NCBI GenBank assembly: GCA_036843405.1
Contig: DAITSJ010000017.1
Location: forward strand, 1 to 64,000
Direction: 5' to 3'
Source: DGNJ01 sp002388905
GTDB lineage: Bacteria; Pseudomonadota; Gammaproteobacteria; Pseudomonadales; Porticoccaceae
Length of the DNA stretch: 64,000 nucleotides
The position numbers and the translations under genes were made by a program. A model generated the notes under the pieces. It did no database searches, was not told where the DNA came from, and was given only the letters and a program-made list of their open reading frames with translations. Shown piece after piece: positions 9,203-17,825 of this stretch (the first letter of the stretch is position 1; every line of letters begins with the position of its first letter).

Positions 9203-9327
9203 CGCTCTTTCCCCGGCTCGCCTGCTCCCTGGCCGTTATTGGTTGGTGGTGCGGATGACAAACGTAGCGGCGCAATATGACCGCCCGATGACACAGGCCG
9301 CCATAGGCCAGGTTACTTGTGACAGCG

Positions 9328-9346
9328 GAGAATGATAATTGTTCAA
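9328..9346. promoter_or_regulatory. Possible Fur-box-like site upstream of the YjiK-type gene
   Basis: The sequence GAGAATGATAATTGTTCAA matches about 13 of 19 positions of the classical Fur consensus, including an uninterrupted AATGATAAT core. It lies about 125 nt before the start codon of the minus-strand gene. This is a weak, position-supported suggestion only. Confidence 0.3.
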
Positions 9347-9406
9347 ATTTTGTGCCGGGCGGTGGAATCGGCCTCCGGCGGGGAGGGAGAGGGGGGAGTG
9401 TCCGGT

Positions 9407-9742
9407 TCAGCTCGCCTCGGTAACCAGCCGGTCGATACGCCACAGGCGGCGGATAACCACACGGGCCTCGATGGCGTTGGCCTTGAAATACTCCTCGGCC
9501 ATGGGGGTGACATCACATTTTTCGGGCAAGGGCGCACCGGTTTCGGCGAGGGAGTAGAGGCGGGGAACAAAAATGAACTGCAACCACTCCGTGAATGCCA
9601 GGGTATCGCAGGCAAAGGGCTCGGTGCTGGCAAGCGCCCGTGCCGTGGGCTCCCGGTGGCTCCACAACCGCAGGTTGCGCAGGCCGGCCTCCAGCTCCAT
9701 GAGCTCGGCGGCCAGTTCCGTGTGGGTGTCCGGTGTCGACAT
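9407..9742 (-). CDS. YqcC family protein
   Basis: A 111-residue protein of the YqcC family, recognised from the C-terminal half: TLAFTEWLQFIFVPRLYSLAETGAPLP and CDVTPMAEEYF. It is soluble and helical, and in other gammaproteobacteria is usually encoded beside truC. No biochemical role is known to me. The start overlaps the dinG stop as TGATG, so it is probably translated by coupling with dinG. It ends a minus-strand run. Confidence 0.8.
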   Translation of the reverse strand: MSTPDTHTELAAELMELEAGLRNLRLWSHREPTARALASTEPFACDTLAFTEWLQFIFVPRLYSLAETGAPLPEKCDVTPMAEEYFKANAIEARVVIRRLWRIDRLVTEAS

Positions 9743-11859
9743 CAGCCCGTCTCCCGGGGAAAGGGTGGCAGCGAATCCAGCAGCTGCCGACCGTAGAATT
9801 TCGTCAACAGGCGCCTGTCGAGAATGGTAACACGGCCCCGATCCGATTCGGTGCGCAGCAGTCGGCCGCAGGCCTGGATAAGCTTCAGGGAAGCCTCGGG
9901 CAGGGTCATGGCCATAAACGGCTTCTGGCCCCGGCTCTCGAGCCATTCCGACTGCGCGGCGTTCAACGGATCGTCGGGCACCGCGAAGGGCAGCTTGGCG
10001 ATGACCACGTGACTGCAGTAAGGCCCCGGCAGGTCCAGCCCCTCCGCGAAGCTGGCAAGACCGAAGATGACACTGCCCTCGCCTTCGTCCAGGGCGCGCT
10101 TGTGGCGGCGAACGATTTCGCTGTGACTGTAGTCGCCCTGCATCAACAGACGCTCGCGCACGGATTCGGCCACCTCGCCGGCCACGGTTTCCATCTGCCG
10201 CCGCGAGGAAAACAACACCAGGGTCCCCTCGCCGGGATCGACGATACGCCCCAGGTGCGCGGCCACTGCCCGGGTATGGGCTTCCGGTTCGCCACCGTCG
10301 GCGCCGATGTCGGGAATCGCCAGGTACCCCGCCGCGCCGTAATCGAAGGCACCGGCCACTGTTTCGGTGACCGCGTGGCGCGGCAGGCCGGTGGTTTCTG
10401 CGAAACGATCGAAACGGCCCAGGGCGCGCAGGGTGGCCGACGTGGCCACCGCCGCGAAGCAGCGGTGCCAGAGATGCTCCCGGAGGATATCCGCCGCCGA
10501 GATGGGCGATACCGCCACGGCAACGTCCTGACCGCTGTCGTCGATCCGCAGCCACCGCGCCCGGGGCGGCTGGCCCGGCTCGTCGGGGGTTGCCATCAGC
10601 CACCACAGGGTTGCCACCGCCTCAATCCGGCCGTGCCAGCTTCCCACCCCCTGGAAAAGCTGCTCCAGGTCCACCCGGGGCACCGGATGGCGAGTCATGT
10701 CCAGCGCTTTTTCAAGCTCGCCGGAAAGACTATCCAGGCGATTGTTAAGCAGCGAGAAGGTCTCGGCAAGCCGGGTGCAGAGCGCACGGTTGTCCTCGCC
10801 GATATCGCCGTGCGGGTAACGGAAGTGAGTGCTGCCGTGGCCCATTCGCTCGTCCAGTTCGGTGCGGAACAGGGGAACTGCCTCGCGGAGGGCGGCGAGT
10901 GCCGATTCCGCCGCCCTGGCCGCCGACTCCAGGGCCTCCACCAACACCGGGTCGCCCGCCACGTCCCTGGGTGCCGCGGCCGCCGTCCGCTGCATTTTTT
11001 CCAGCCACTGGACAGTTCCCTGCAGATGGATAGTGGCGCCGAAGTGGCGCAGGGCGGTGTCGCCCAGGCGGTGCGCCTCGTCGAAGATATAAAGGGTATC
11101 CTCCGGCGCCGGCAGGATGGCACCCCCGCCCAGGGCCAGATCGGCCATTACCAGGTCATGGTTGGCAATGATGCAATCCGCCTCCTCCAGACTTTCCCGG
11201 GCGCGGAAAAAACAGCATTCGGCGATTTTCCGGCACCGGCGCCCGGCACACTGGCGCCGATCCACGGTCAGCGCCCGCCACTGGTGGTCCGGAATGGCGT
11301 CGGGCCAGGCATCCCTGTCGCCGTCCCAGGTTCCATCTTCCAAGGCCCCGGCCAGGTCCTCCACCAACTGTGCGCCGCCCCTGCCGGTGTCGAAGGGCAG
11401 TTCGTCCTCGAACAGGTAGAGCCCGGCATTTTTGGCACCGGCGGCGTCCCGGCACTGGTCCAGCCGGACGTTGCACAGGTAGCGGCCGCGGCCCTTGGCC
11501 AGGGCGAAGCGATAGCGCCAGCCCGTGGCCTCGAGCAGTTCGGGAATATCCTTGTCGAGCAACTGGGACTGTAGCGAAACGGTACCCGTGGCAATAACCA
11601 CTGTCTTGTTCATGGCCCGGGCCACGGGCAGCGTGGCGAGCAGGTAGGCCAGGGTCTTGCCGGTGCCGGTGCCCGCCTCCACCACGGCAATGGGGGCTTC
11701 GTTGACGCGGCTGCCTTCCTCGTCCAGTTCGACGCGGCCCAGGGTTGAGGCGATAGTGCCTATCATCTGCTTCTGGCCCAGACGGGGCCTGAGTTCGCGG
11801 GCCTTGAGGAAAGCCCGGTAACCGTCCTGGATCGTGTTTTTGAGTTCGTCGCTGAGCAT
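9742..11859 (-). CDS. dinG: ATP-dependent DNA helicase DinG
   Basis: A 705-residue superfamily 2, XPD-like 5'-3' DNA helicase. The Walker A motif is VEAGTGTGKTLAYLL (about residue 45), the DEAH box is IFDEAHRLGD, and the C-terminal helicase motifs include GSVIFGLASFAEGLDLPG and QACGRLLRTESDRG. Four cysteines between motifs I and II (CNVRLDQC, then CAGRRCRKIAEC) fit the iron-sulfur cluster site of this family. DinG unwinds D-loops, R-loops and forked DNA during repair. A TTG two codons upstream (11865) could also start it; the ATG is preferred. It abuts the acyltransferase stop and overlaps yqcC. Confidence 0.93.
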   Translation of the reverse strand: MLSDELKNTIQDGYRAFLKARELRPRLGQKQMIGTIASTLGRVELDEEGSRVNEAPIAVVEAGTGTGKTLAYLLATLPVARAMNKTVVIATGTVSLQSQLLDKDIPELLEATGWRYRFALAKGRGRYLCNVRLDQCRDAAGAKNAGLYLFEDELPFDTGRGGAQLVEDLAGALEDGTWDGDRDAWPDAIPDHQWRALTVDRRQCAGRRCRKIAECCFFRARESLEEADCIIANHDLVMADLALGGGAILPAPEDTLYIFDEAHRLGDTALRHFGATIHLQGTVQWLEKMQRTAAAAPRDVAGDPVLVEALESAARAAESALAALREAVPLFRTELDERMGHGSTHFRYPHGDIGEDNRALCTRLAETFSLLNNRLDSLSGELEKALDMTRHPVPRVDLEQLFQGVGSWHGRIEAVATLWWLMATPDEPGQPPRARWLRIDDSGQDVAVAVSPISAADILREHLWHRCFAAVATSATLRALGRFDRFAETTGLPRHAVTETVAGAFDYGAAGYLAIPDIGADGGEPEAHTRAVAAHLGRIVDPGEGTLVLFSSRRQMETVAGEVAESVRERLLMQGDYSHSEIVRRHKRALDEGEGSVIFGLASFAEGLDLPGPYCSHVVIAKLPFAVPDDPLNAAQSEWLESRGQKPFMAMTLPEASLKLIQACGRLLRTESDRGRVTILDRRLLTKFYGRQLLDSLPPFPRETG

Positions 11860-11865
11860 CTGCAA

Positions 11866-13032
11866 TTAATGCTCGATAAGGTCTAGACGACTCTGGACCG
11901 GATTGGCATAGCTGTCGAGGAAAATGTCGCGAACCTCGGCGGGCTCGCCGGCGACCCGTGCCATCAGGCGTGCCTCCAGGTCACCCCAGTCGCAATCCAG
12001 CGCCGCCTTCCAGCCATCGACTTCCGGGTGACGCCCGTGACGCTTTTCCCAGGCGATCAGGTTGGTGGCCTGAAGCCGGTAGTGAGTGATGATCTGGTTG
12101 TCCAGGTAGGCGGCCACGTCCTCGTCGTCCCCGAAACCGGCGGGCAGGGGCTCGCCGAAAGCCACGTGGACCCGGCCCTTGTCGCCGACAATGCCTTTGT
12201 AGATGCTCGCCAGGTCCTCGTGCTCGCCCTTTTCGTAGGCGCCGGTGGTCCGCCACGCGTAGAGCTCCCGGGCCTTGTCCAGGTCACAGGGATCGAACTG
12301 GTAGGAAATCGCCACCGGGACAATATTGAGCCTGGCGATGGCATCCCCGAAAGACTCATCCTTCGGGCGTCCCAGGGTGAGCATCTTGATTAACGCGGTT
12401 TCGGTACGGTCGATGCCGTTCTTGGCCCGGCCCTCGCGCTGGGCGATCCAGACATTGCTGTGATCTTCGAGAATGCTGTGGCGGATATAACGCGACAGCG
12501 AAGTCAGTGCCTTGAACTTTTCCCGTCGCCCGGTCACCGAGCGCTTGACGATAAAACTCTTGTTGAGGCGGATCAGGTCCGAGGTGAACGGCTTGGTAAG
12601 CAGGTTGTCGCCGATGGCGATGCGCACGGTGTCCCGGCCGTGCTCGTCCAGGGCCAGATTGACGAAGGCCGGATCCATGGCAATGTCCCGGTGGTTACTG
12701 ACAAACAGGTAGGCGCCGCCGGGAGCCACGTGCTCGATACCGGACACGGAGAAATCCGTACCGGTGCGCCGGAGCATGGCGCGCATGTGGACACCAATCA
12801 GCTCCTGGAGCTGCCGGACCGTGTCGATGGCATCGAATTCCCGGTGCAGGATGCGCCGCACGAAGGGCCGGAGGAAGGGCCGCAGCCAGCGTGGCGCCCG
12901 CGGATGTTTCATGGACACCAGGGTATCCGCCAGCTCGGGATCGGCCATCAGCCGTTGCATCACCGGCCGTACCTCGCCGTCGTGATAGGGACGGATATCG
13001 TCGAATTCGTGGATGGCGGTACTCGAAGTCAT
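11866..13032 (-). CDS. Glycerol-3-phosphate/lysophosphatidate-type acyltransferase
   Basis: A 388-residue protein with a PlsC/PlsB-fold acyltransferase domain, roughly residues 95-290. The catalytic block reads VSNHRDIAMDPAF, in which His and Asp are separated by five residues instead of the usual four. A later segment, SFIVKRSVTGRREKFKALTSLSRYI, provides the substrate-binding arginines, and NVWIAQREGRAKNG resembles the EGxR motif. It likely acylates a glycerophosphate-type acceptor in membrane-lipid synthesis. The start at 13032 avoids a 65-nt overlap with pyrB that the longer frame (from 13143) would need. It lies directly before dinG in the same direction. Confidence 0.8.
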   Translation of the reverse strand: MTSSTAIHEFDDIRPYHDGEVRPVMQRLMADPELADTLVSMKHPRAPRWLRPFLRPFVRRILHREFDAIDTVRQLQELIGVHMRAMLRRTGTDFSVSGIEHVAPGGAYLFVSNHRDIAMDPAFVNLALDEHGRDTVRIAIGDNLLTKPFTSDLIRLNKSFIVKRSVTGRREKFKALTSLSRYIRHSILEDHSNVWIAQREGRAKNGIDRTETALIKMLTLGRPKDESFGDAIARLNIVPVAISYQFDPCDLDKARELYAWRTTGAYEKGEHEDLASIYKGIVGDKGRVHVAFGEPLPAGFGDDEDVAAYLDNQIITHYRLQATNLIAWEKRHGRHPEVDGWKAALDCDWGDLEARLMARVAGEPAEVRDIFLDSYANPVQSRLDLIEH

Positions 13033-13078
13033 GGGCGGGCGAATCGCAGTGGGTGAATAGCGCGGATCACGGGGAACA

Positions 13079-14101
13079 TCAAGCGAGCCTGGGGTTGAAC
13101 CAGTGTACCGGGCGAGCATGGCGGTCCACCTGGTCGGCCACATCCAGGATCAGGGCAAACAGGGCCATGCGCACGATCAGGCCGTTGTCGGTCTGGCGGA
13201 ATATGGCCAGGTTGGGGTTGGCGTCCAGGTCGCGGTCCAGTTCGTTGGCCTCGGCCCGGGAATCCCGCGGCAGCGGGTGCATGATCACGGTGTTGGGTTC
13301 GCAGTGGCGGGTATAGATCGACTGGTTGAGGCGAAACCGGCCCCGGTAGAGGTCCGCCTGCTGGCGATCCTGGAAGCGTTCCTCCTGGATACGGGTGGAA
13401 TAGACGATATCCACGTGGGCAATGCTCTCTTCGAGACGGTCGGTCACCAGCACGCTGTGACCGGCCTCGCGCAGGGCCTCCACGTAGTCTTCCGGCATGG
13501 CCAACTCCCGGGGCGAGACCAGCACCACCCGGACGTTGTCGTAAAGGCACAATAGCCGGCACAGGGAGTGCACCGTGCGCCCGTACTTGAGGTCGCCGAT
13601 CATGGCGATGCGCAGCCCGTCGATGGCCCGGCCCCGGGCCACCATCTCCCGCTCGATGGTGTAGAGGTCGAGCAGGGCCTGGCTGGGATGCTCGTTGCTG
13701 CCGTCGCCGCCATTGATCACCGGTACCCGGCTCGCCGAGGCGAACTCCGCCACCGACCCGGACTGGGGATGGCGCATGCAGATCAGGTCGCTGTAACCGG
13801 ACAATACCCGGGCCGTATCCTGGAGAGATTCCCCCTTGACCAGGGACGAACTCTCGGCGCCAACCGATTCCCGCACCTCGCCGCCAAGCAGGTTGAAGGC
13901 GCTGCCGAAGCTGATCCGGGTGCGGGTGCTGGCCTCGAAGAACATATTGCCGAGAATGGCGCCCTCGAGTACCCGGGTCATCTTGCGACGCTGGGCATAG
14001 GGCTCCATGCGGTCAGCCGTGCGGAACAGTATCTCGATATCCTCGCGCTGGAACTGGTCGATGGAGAGAATATGCGATCCTTTGAACTGCACCGGCATCA
14101 C
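13079..14101 (-). CDS. pyrB: Aspartate carbamoyltransferase catalytic chain
   Basis: A 340-residue enzyme condensing carbamoyl phosphate with aspartate, the committed step of pyrimidine synthesis. The carbamoyl-phosphate site is FFEASTRTRISFGSAF (about residues 54-69). The HPSQALLDLYTIE and HPLPRDSRAEANELD motifs are both present. It is longer than the E. coli chain (about 310). No regulatory pyrI or pseudo-dihydroorotase pyrC partner lies beside it, unlike the classical E. coli and Pseudomonas arrangements. A second ATG one codon downstream is an alternative start. Confidence 0.95.
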   Translation of the reverse strand: MMPVQFKGSHILSIDQFQREDIEILFRTADRMEPYAQRRKMTRVLEGAILGNMFFEASTRTRISFGSAFNLLGGEVRESVGAESSSLVKGESLQDTARVLSGYSDLICMRHPQSGSVAEFASASRVPVINGGDGSNEHPSQALLDLYTIEREMVARGRAIDGLRIAMIGDLKYGRTVHSLCRLLCLYDNVRVVLVSPRELAMPEDYVEALREAGHSVLVTDRLEESIAHVDIVYSTRIQEERFQDRQQADLYRGRFRLNQSIYTRHCEPNTVIMHPLPRDSRAEANELDRDLDANPNLAIFRQTDNGLIVRMALFALILDVADQVDRHARPVHWFNPRLA

Positions 14102-14168
14102 CCCGACTGGAAAGATGCGCGGATTTTACCGGGTTTGGCAACCGGCAACCAGTGCGGTCCACGCTATT

Positions 14169-15059
14169 TCAGGCCCAGCCCGAGGGCGCCGGCCGGGACA
14201 GGGAAACCGGCACGCACCGGGGCGACCACAGCTGCCGGGCGCCCTCCAGGATGTCCCCGGGACCGGCACCCGCCAGGGCGGGCTCAACGGGCACTCCCAG
14301 CCAGGCCAGGGCCTGGAGCAGGTTGCGGGCGGGATCCCGGTGGTCGATGCTCAGAGCCAGGGTCTGCTTGCTGAGCTTCTGGCCCCCGGGATTGACCGCC
14401 ACGGGAATATGCCCGTAGACCGGAGCGTTCGCGCCGAGCAGGCGCAGCAGGAAAATCTGCCGCGGGGTGGAATCGAGCAGATCGCTGCCACGAATCACAT
14501 GGGTGATGCCCTGGTGAAGGTCATCCGCCGCAGCGGCCAGCTGATAGGCGAAAAGCCCGTCCCGCCGGCGGATGATAAAATCCCCCACTTCTGAATCCAG
14601 CACCTGCCACTGCCGGCCCTGGAAGAGATCGTCGAAGCGGATTGAGGTGTTTGGGGGCACCCACACACGCACGGCGTTGCCTTCCCGGGCAATATGCCGG
14701 TGCCGGCAGCGGCCATCATAGATGCCCCCCATGGCACGCACATCCTTGCGGCTGCAGGCACAGCAGTAGGCCATATCCCGGGAAAGCCAGTCGTCGACGA
14801 TGGCGGCGTAGGCCGGTTGCCGCTCGCTCTGGAACAGTACCTGGCGATCCCATTGCAGCCCGTGGGCTTCGAGCTGGCGAAGAATGGTGTCGGCGGCACC
14901 GGCCACTTCCCGGGGCGGGTCGATATCCTCCATGCGCACCAGCCACAGGCCGCCCGAAGCCCGGGCGTCCAGGTAGCTGGCGACAGCGGCGAGCAGGGAC
15001 CCGAAATGCAGGGGGCCGGTGGGCGAGGGAGCGAAACGTCCGATATACCGTTCCGGCAT
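14169..15059 (-). CDS. gluQ: Glutamyl-Q tRNA(Asp) synthetase
   Basis: A 296-residue paralogue of the glutamyl-tRNA synthetase catalytic domain, lacking the anticodon-binding part. It attaches glutamate to queuosine-34 of tRNA-Asp. The HIGH-like box is APSPTGPLHFGSL (about residue 10) and the KMSKS counterpart is QKLSKQTL. A zinc-binding group is visible (CCAC, then YDGRC, about residues 98-117). It is encoded just after dksA on the same strand, the conserved order in Pseudomonas and enterics, where the two are often cotranscribed. Confidence 0.94.
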   Translation of the reverse strand: MPERYIGRFAPSPTGPLHFGSLLAAVASYLDARASGGLWLVRMEDIDPPREVAGAADTILRQLEAHGLQWDRQVLFQSERQPAYAAIVDDWLSRDMAYCCACSRKDVRAMGGIYDGRCRHRHIAREGNAVRVWVPPNTSIRFDDLFQGRQWQVLDSEVGDFIIRRRDGLFAYQLAAAADDLHQGITHVIRGSDLLDSTPRQIFLLRLLGANAPVYGHIPVAVNPGGQKLSKQTLALSIDHRDPARNLLQALAWLGVPVEPALAGAGPGDILEGARQLWSPRCVPVSLSRPAPSGWA

Positions 15060-15101
15060 AAGATCCGATGGGCGCGCCGGGGCGCGCGGCGGGAAGAGCG
15101 G

Positions 15102-15569
15102 TCAGCCGCCCGTGATCTGGCGTTCCTTGATTTCGTCGAGGGTCTTGCAGTCGACGCACAGGGTGGCGGTCGGCCTGGCCTCGAGCCGGCGGATGCCGAT
15201 CTCGATGCCGCACTGGTCGCAAAAACCGTAATCGTCGCTGTCGATGCGATCGATGGTCTTGTCGATCTTCTTGATCAGCTTGCGCTCGCGGTCGCGGGTA
15301 CGCAGCTCCAGGCTGAACTCCTCCTCCTGGGTGGCGCGATCGGCGGGATCGGGAAAATTCGCCGCTTCGTCCTTCATATGCGTAACGGTACGATCAACTT
15401 CTTCCATAAGTTCCCGTTTCCAGGCGAAAAGCAGGTTCTTGAAATGCTCCCGCTGCTTTTCGTTCATATACTCCTCGCCTTTCTTCGGCTTGTAGGGCTC
15501 GAAGCCGTGCAGGCTGGCGGAGCTGACCTTGGCGGTCTTGGTAGCCTTGGCACCTTTCTTGGTTGGCAT
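15102..15569 (-). CDS. dksA: RNA polymerase-binding transcription factor DksA
   Basis: A 155-residue DksA. A coiled-coil hairpin (roughly residues 35-110) carries the tip motif DPADRATQEEEF, whose acidic residues enter the RNA polymerase secondary channel. A C4 zinc finger (CDQC and CVDC) follows at the C-terminus. With ppGpp it represses rRNA and tRNA promoters and activates amino-acid promoters. The start at MPTKKGAK is chosen because the longer frame to 15722 adds sequence unlike the family and runs into the promoter region. The N-terminal Lys/Ala-rich extension is typical of Pseudomonas-like DksA. Confidence 0.94.
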   Translation of the reverse strand: MPTKKGAKATKTAKVSSASLHGFEPYKPKKGEEYMNEKQREHFKNLLFAWKRELMEEVDRTVTHMKDEAANFPDPADRATQEEEFSLELRTRDRERKLIKKIDKTIDRIDSDDYGFCDQCGIEIGIRRLEARPTATLCVDCKTLDEIKERQITGG

Positions 15570-15700
15570 CTGGCGGGCCTCGCTGGTGGCAAAATTCTGA
15601 AACACGCGTTTATAGTCGCACGGCCATTTTTTTTCAAGCAGATTTTGCCATCTGTAGCCGTTACAATGCGCCGCTTCACTTCCGGCGCAGGAATCGACCC

Positions 15701-16870
15701 ATGCTTCGCCGTGGTTTTGCACGGAAAACCAGCCAATTGAAATCCTTCAAGGTGGTGGATTTCCTTGACGCGGCCATCGCCCGGCAGGCGGCGGGCCAGG
15801 ATATTATCCGCATGGAGGCCGGCGAACCGGTATTCGAGCTGCCGCCGCGGGTCCGGGAGGCGGCCCGGCAGGCCCTGGAAGGAGGCACCAACCGCTATAC
15901 GGCGAGCCTGGGCATTGCCCCTTTACGCGAGGCCATCGCAGACTTTACCAACCGCCGTTACGGCGTCGATATCGACCCGGCGCGGGTGATCGTCACAACC
16001 GGCAGCAGCGCCGCCCTGGGGATGGTTTCCGACCTCCTGCTGAATCCCGGCGACAGCCTGCTGCTTCCCGACCCCGGCTACCCCTGCAACGCCAATTTTG
16101 TCTACCGGGCCGGGGCCGAGCCTGTGCGCATTCCGGTCACCGCCGACAATCACTTCCAGCTGGGCCCCGACCAGGTCCGGGAGCACTGGCAAGACAACTG
16201 CGCCGGTGCCCTGGTGGCCTCCCCCAGCAACCCCACGGGCGCCATCATTGGCCGGGAAACCCTGGCGGGACTGCACGGCACGATCGCGAAGCGGGGCGGA
16301 GTTCTTATAGTCGACGAAATCTACCACGGCCTCACCTATCCGCCAGCCGGGGACATCTCCATCCTGGAAATGACCGACGACGCCTTTGTGATCAACAGTT
16401 TCTCCAAATATTTCGCCATGCCCGGCTGGCGCCTGGGCTGGACGGTGTTGCCCGAGAATGCCCTGGAACCGGTGCGGCTGATGGCCCAGAACTTCTATAT
16501 CTCGCCGCCGGCCATCGCCCAGCAGGCGGCACTGGCGGCCTTTCACCCGGACAGCCTGGCGCTGTTCGAGGCCCGCCGGGCCGAACTTCAGGCGCGCCGC
16601 GACTTCCTGGTGCCCGCCCTGCGCCAACTGGGTTTCGATATCCCCCACACGCCGGCGGGGGCCTTCTACATTTATGCCGGCATCGACAACCTGGCCACGG
16701 ACTGCGAGCAGTTCTGCTGGGAAATGCTGGACAAAGCCCGGGTTTCCTTCACGCCCGGTACCGATTTCGGCGACTTCCAGGCCCGCCGTCATGTGCGCTT
16801 CAGCTACACCGAACCCCTTCACCGCCTCGAGGAAGCGGTGGACCGCCTTGCCCGGGCACTGGAGAACTAG
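15701..16870 (+). CDS. Pyridoxal-phosphate-dependent class I/II aminotransferase
   Basis: A 389-residue fold-type I aminotransferase. The catalytic Schiff-base lysine lies in INSFSKYFAMPGWRLGW (Lys236). Other landmarks are SPSNPTGAIIG, VDEIYHGL and a C-terminal ARRHVRFSYTEP containing the carboxylate-binding arginine. The amino-donor specificity cannot be read from sequence. An aminotransferase at this place, between dksA and sfsA, is conserved in Pseudomonas putida. It is divergent from dksA and 3 nt before sfsA, so the two probably form an operon. Confidence 0.88.
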   Translation: MLRRGFARKTSQLKSFKVVDFLDAAIARQAAGQDIIRMEAGEPVFELPPRVREAARQALEGGTNRYTASLGIAPLREAIADFTNRRYGVDIDPARVIVTTGSSAALGMVSDLLLNPGDSLLLPDPGYPCNANFVYRAGAEPVRIPVTADNHFQLGPDQVREHWQDNCAGALVASPSNPTGAIIGRETLAGLHGTIAKRGGVLIVDEIYHGLTYPPAGDISILEMTDDAFVINSFSKYFAMPGWRLGWTVLPENALEPVRLMAQNFYISPPAIAQQAALAAFHPDSLALFEARRAELQARRDFLVPALRQLGFDIPHTPAGAFYIYAGIDNLATDCEQFCWEMLDKARVSFTPGTDFGDFQARRHVRFSYTEPLHRLEEAVDRLARALEN

Positions 16871-16873
16871 TTC

Positions 16874-17578
16874 ATGAAATTATCGCCGCCCCTGCAACAG
16901 GGCACATTACTGAAGCGCTACAAGCGTTTTCTCGCCGATGTGCAACTGGCCAATGGCGACATTATTACCGTCCACTGTCCCAATACCGGCTCCATGAAGC
17001 ATTGCGTGGTCCCAGGCACGCCCTGCTGGTTTTCCTGGTCGGACAATCCCAAACGGAAACTGCCCGGGACCCTGGAAATCACCACCACGCCCGAAGGGCA
17101 CCTGGCCGGCGTCAATACCGCGCGGCCCAACCGCCTGGTGCGGGAGGCCGTCGAGGCCGGCCGGGTGCCGGAACTGGCGGACTACACGCAGATTCGTCCG
17201 GAAGTGCGCTATGGCAACGAAAAAAGCCGTATCGACCTGCTTCTCGAGCGGCAGGGTGAGCGTTGCTACGTGGAAGTGAAAAACGTCACCCTGGAAACCG
17301 GCGACGGCACTGTCGCCTTCCCGGACGCAGTCACCGACCGTGGCACAAGACACCTGCGCGAACTCATGGCCATGGCGGCGGAGGGCCACCGGGCCGTGAT
17401 TTTCTTCTGCGTGCAGCACAGCGGTGCCCGCCGCGCCGTGCCCGCCGACGATATCGACCCGGTATACGGCCGGACCCTGCGCGAGGCGCTGGCGGCCGGC
17501 GTGGAGGTGCTCGCCTATGGCTGCCGTTTGTCGGCGGAAGAAATCGCGCTGGGCAAGCGACTGAATTTCGACACCTGA
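16874..17578 (+). CDS. sfsA: DNA/RNA nuclease SfsA (sugar fermentation stimulation protein)
   Basis: A 234-residue SfsA. Motifs include VHCPNTGSMKHC (about residues 35-46), NPKRKLPGTLEI, and the restriction-endonuclease-like core RIDLLLERQGERCYVEVKNVTLE, followed by FPDAVTDRGTRHLREL. Acidic and lysine residues in the core (DLLLE and EVK) match a PD-(D/E)XK nuclease active site. The family was first described as a maltose regulator and later as a nuclease; its physiological target is unsettled. It starts 3 nt after the aminotransferase stop. Confidence 0.93.
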   Translation: MKLSPPLQQGTLLKRYKRFLADVQLANGDIITVHCPNTGSMKHCVVPGTPCWFSWSDNPKRKLPGTLEITTTPEGHLAGVNTARPNRLVREAVEAGRVPELADYTQIRPEVRYGNEKSRIDLLLERQGERCYVEVKNVTLETGDGTVAFPDAVTDRGTRHLRELMAMAAEGHRAVIFFCVQHSGARRAVPADDIDPVYGRTLREALAAGVEVLAYGCRLSAEEIALGKRLNFDT

Positions 17579-17648
17579 ACGGCTGGGGCCTGGAACGGGA
17601 GAGCAAAGCTATTTGCCCGCCCCCCGGGGGTGGATTACTATCGCTTCC

Positions 17649-17825
17649 ATGCTCAACCACCGACTCGCGGCCCTGCTGGTGCTGCTCGCCTGCGTTATCT
17701 CGCCGCTGACATTCCACTGGATTACGGCGCCGGGCGGCAGTTGGCTGCGCCCCTATGTCGCCTGGCTGTTGGTGGTGATCGCCACCTGGCTGTGGCAGCG
17801 ACGCCGGGGTCAATATGGTCGCTGA
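17649..17825 (+). CDS. cbrX: CbrX-like small membrane protein, translationally coupled to cbrA
   Basis: A 58-residue protein with two predicted membrane helices (about residues 6-22 and 34-50) and a basic C-terminus. Its stop codon lies 11 nt inside cbrA, and the cbrA ATG falls within its last four codons. The position is that of CbrX, a small frame upstream of cbrA in Pseudomonas whose translation is coupled to cbrA; I identify it by position and topology, not by alignment. The overlap means ribosomes finishing this frame can re-initiate on cbrA, setting kinase levels. No strong ribosome site is visible for cbrA itself. Confidence 0.68.
   Translation: MLNHRLAALLVLLACVISPLTFHWITAPGGSWLRPYVAWLLVVIATWLWQRRRGQYGR

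Noticed and set aside
9733..11574. A 613-codon plus-strand frame antisense to dinG
   Set aside because: dinG motifs are complete on the minus strand; the antisense product has no recognisable feature.
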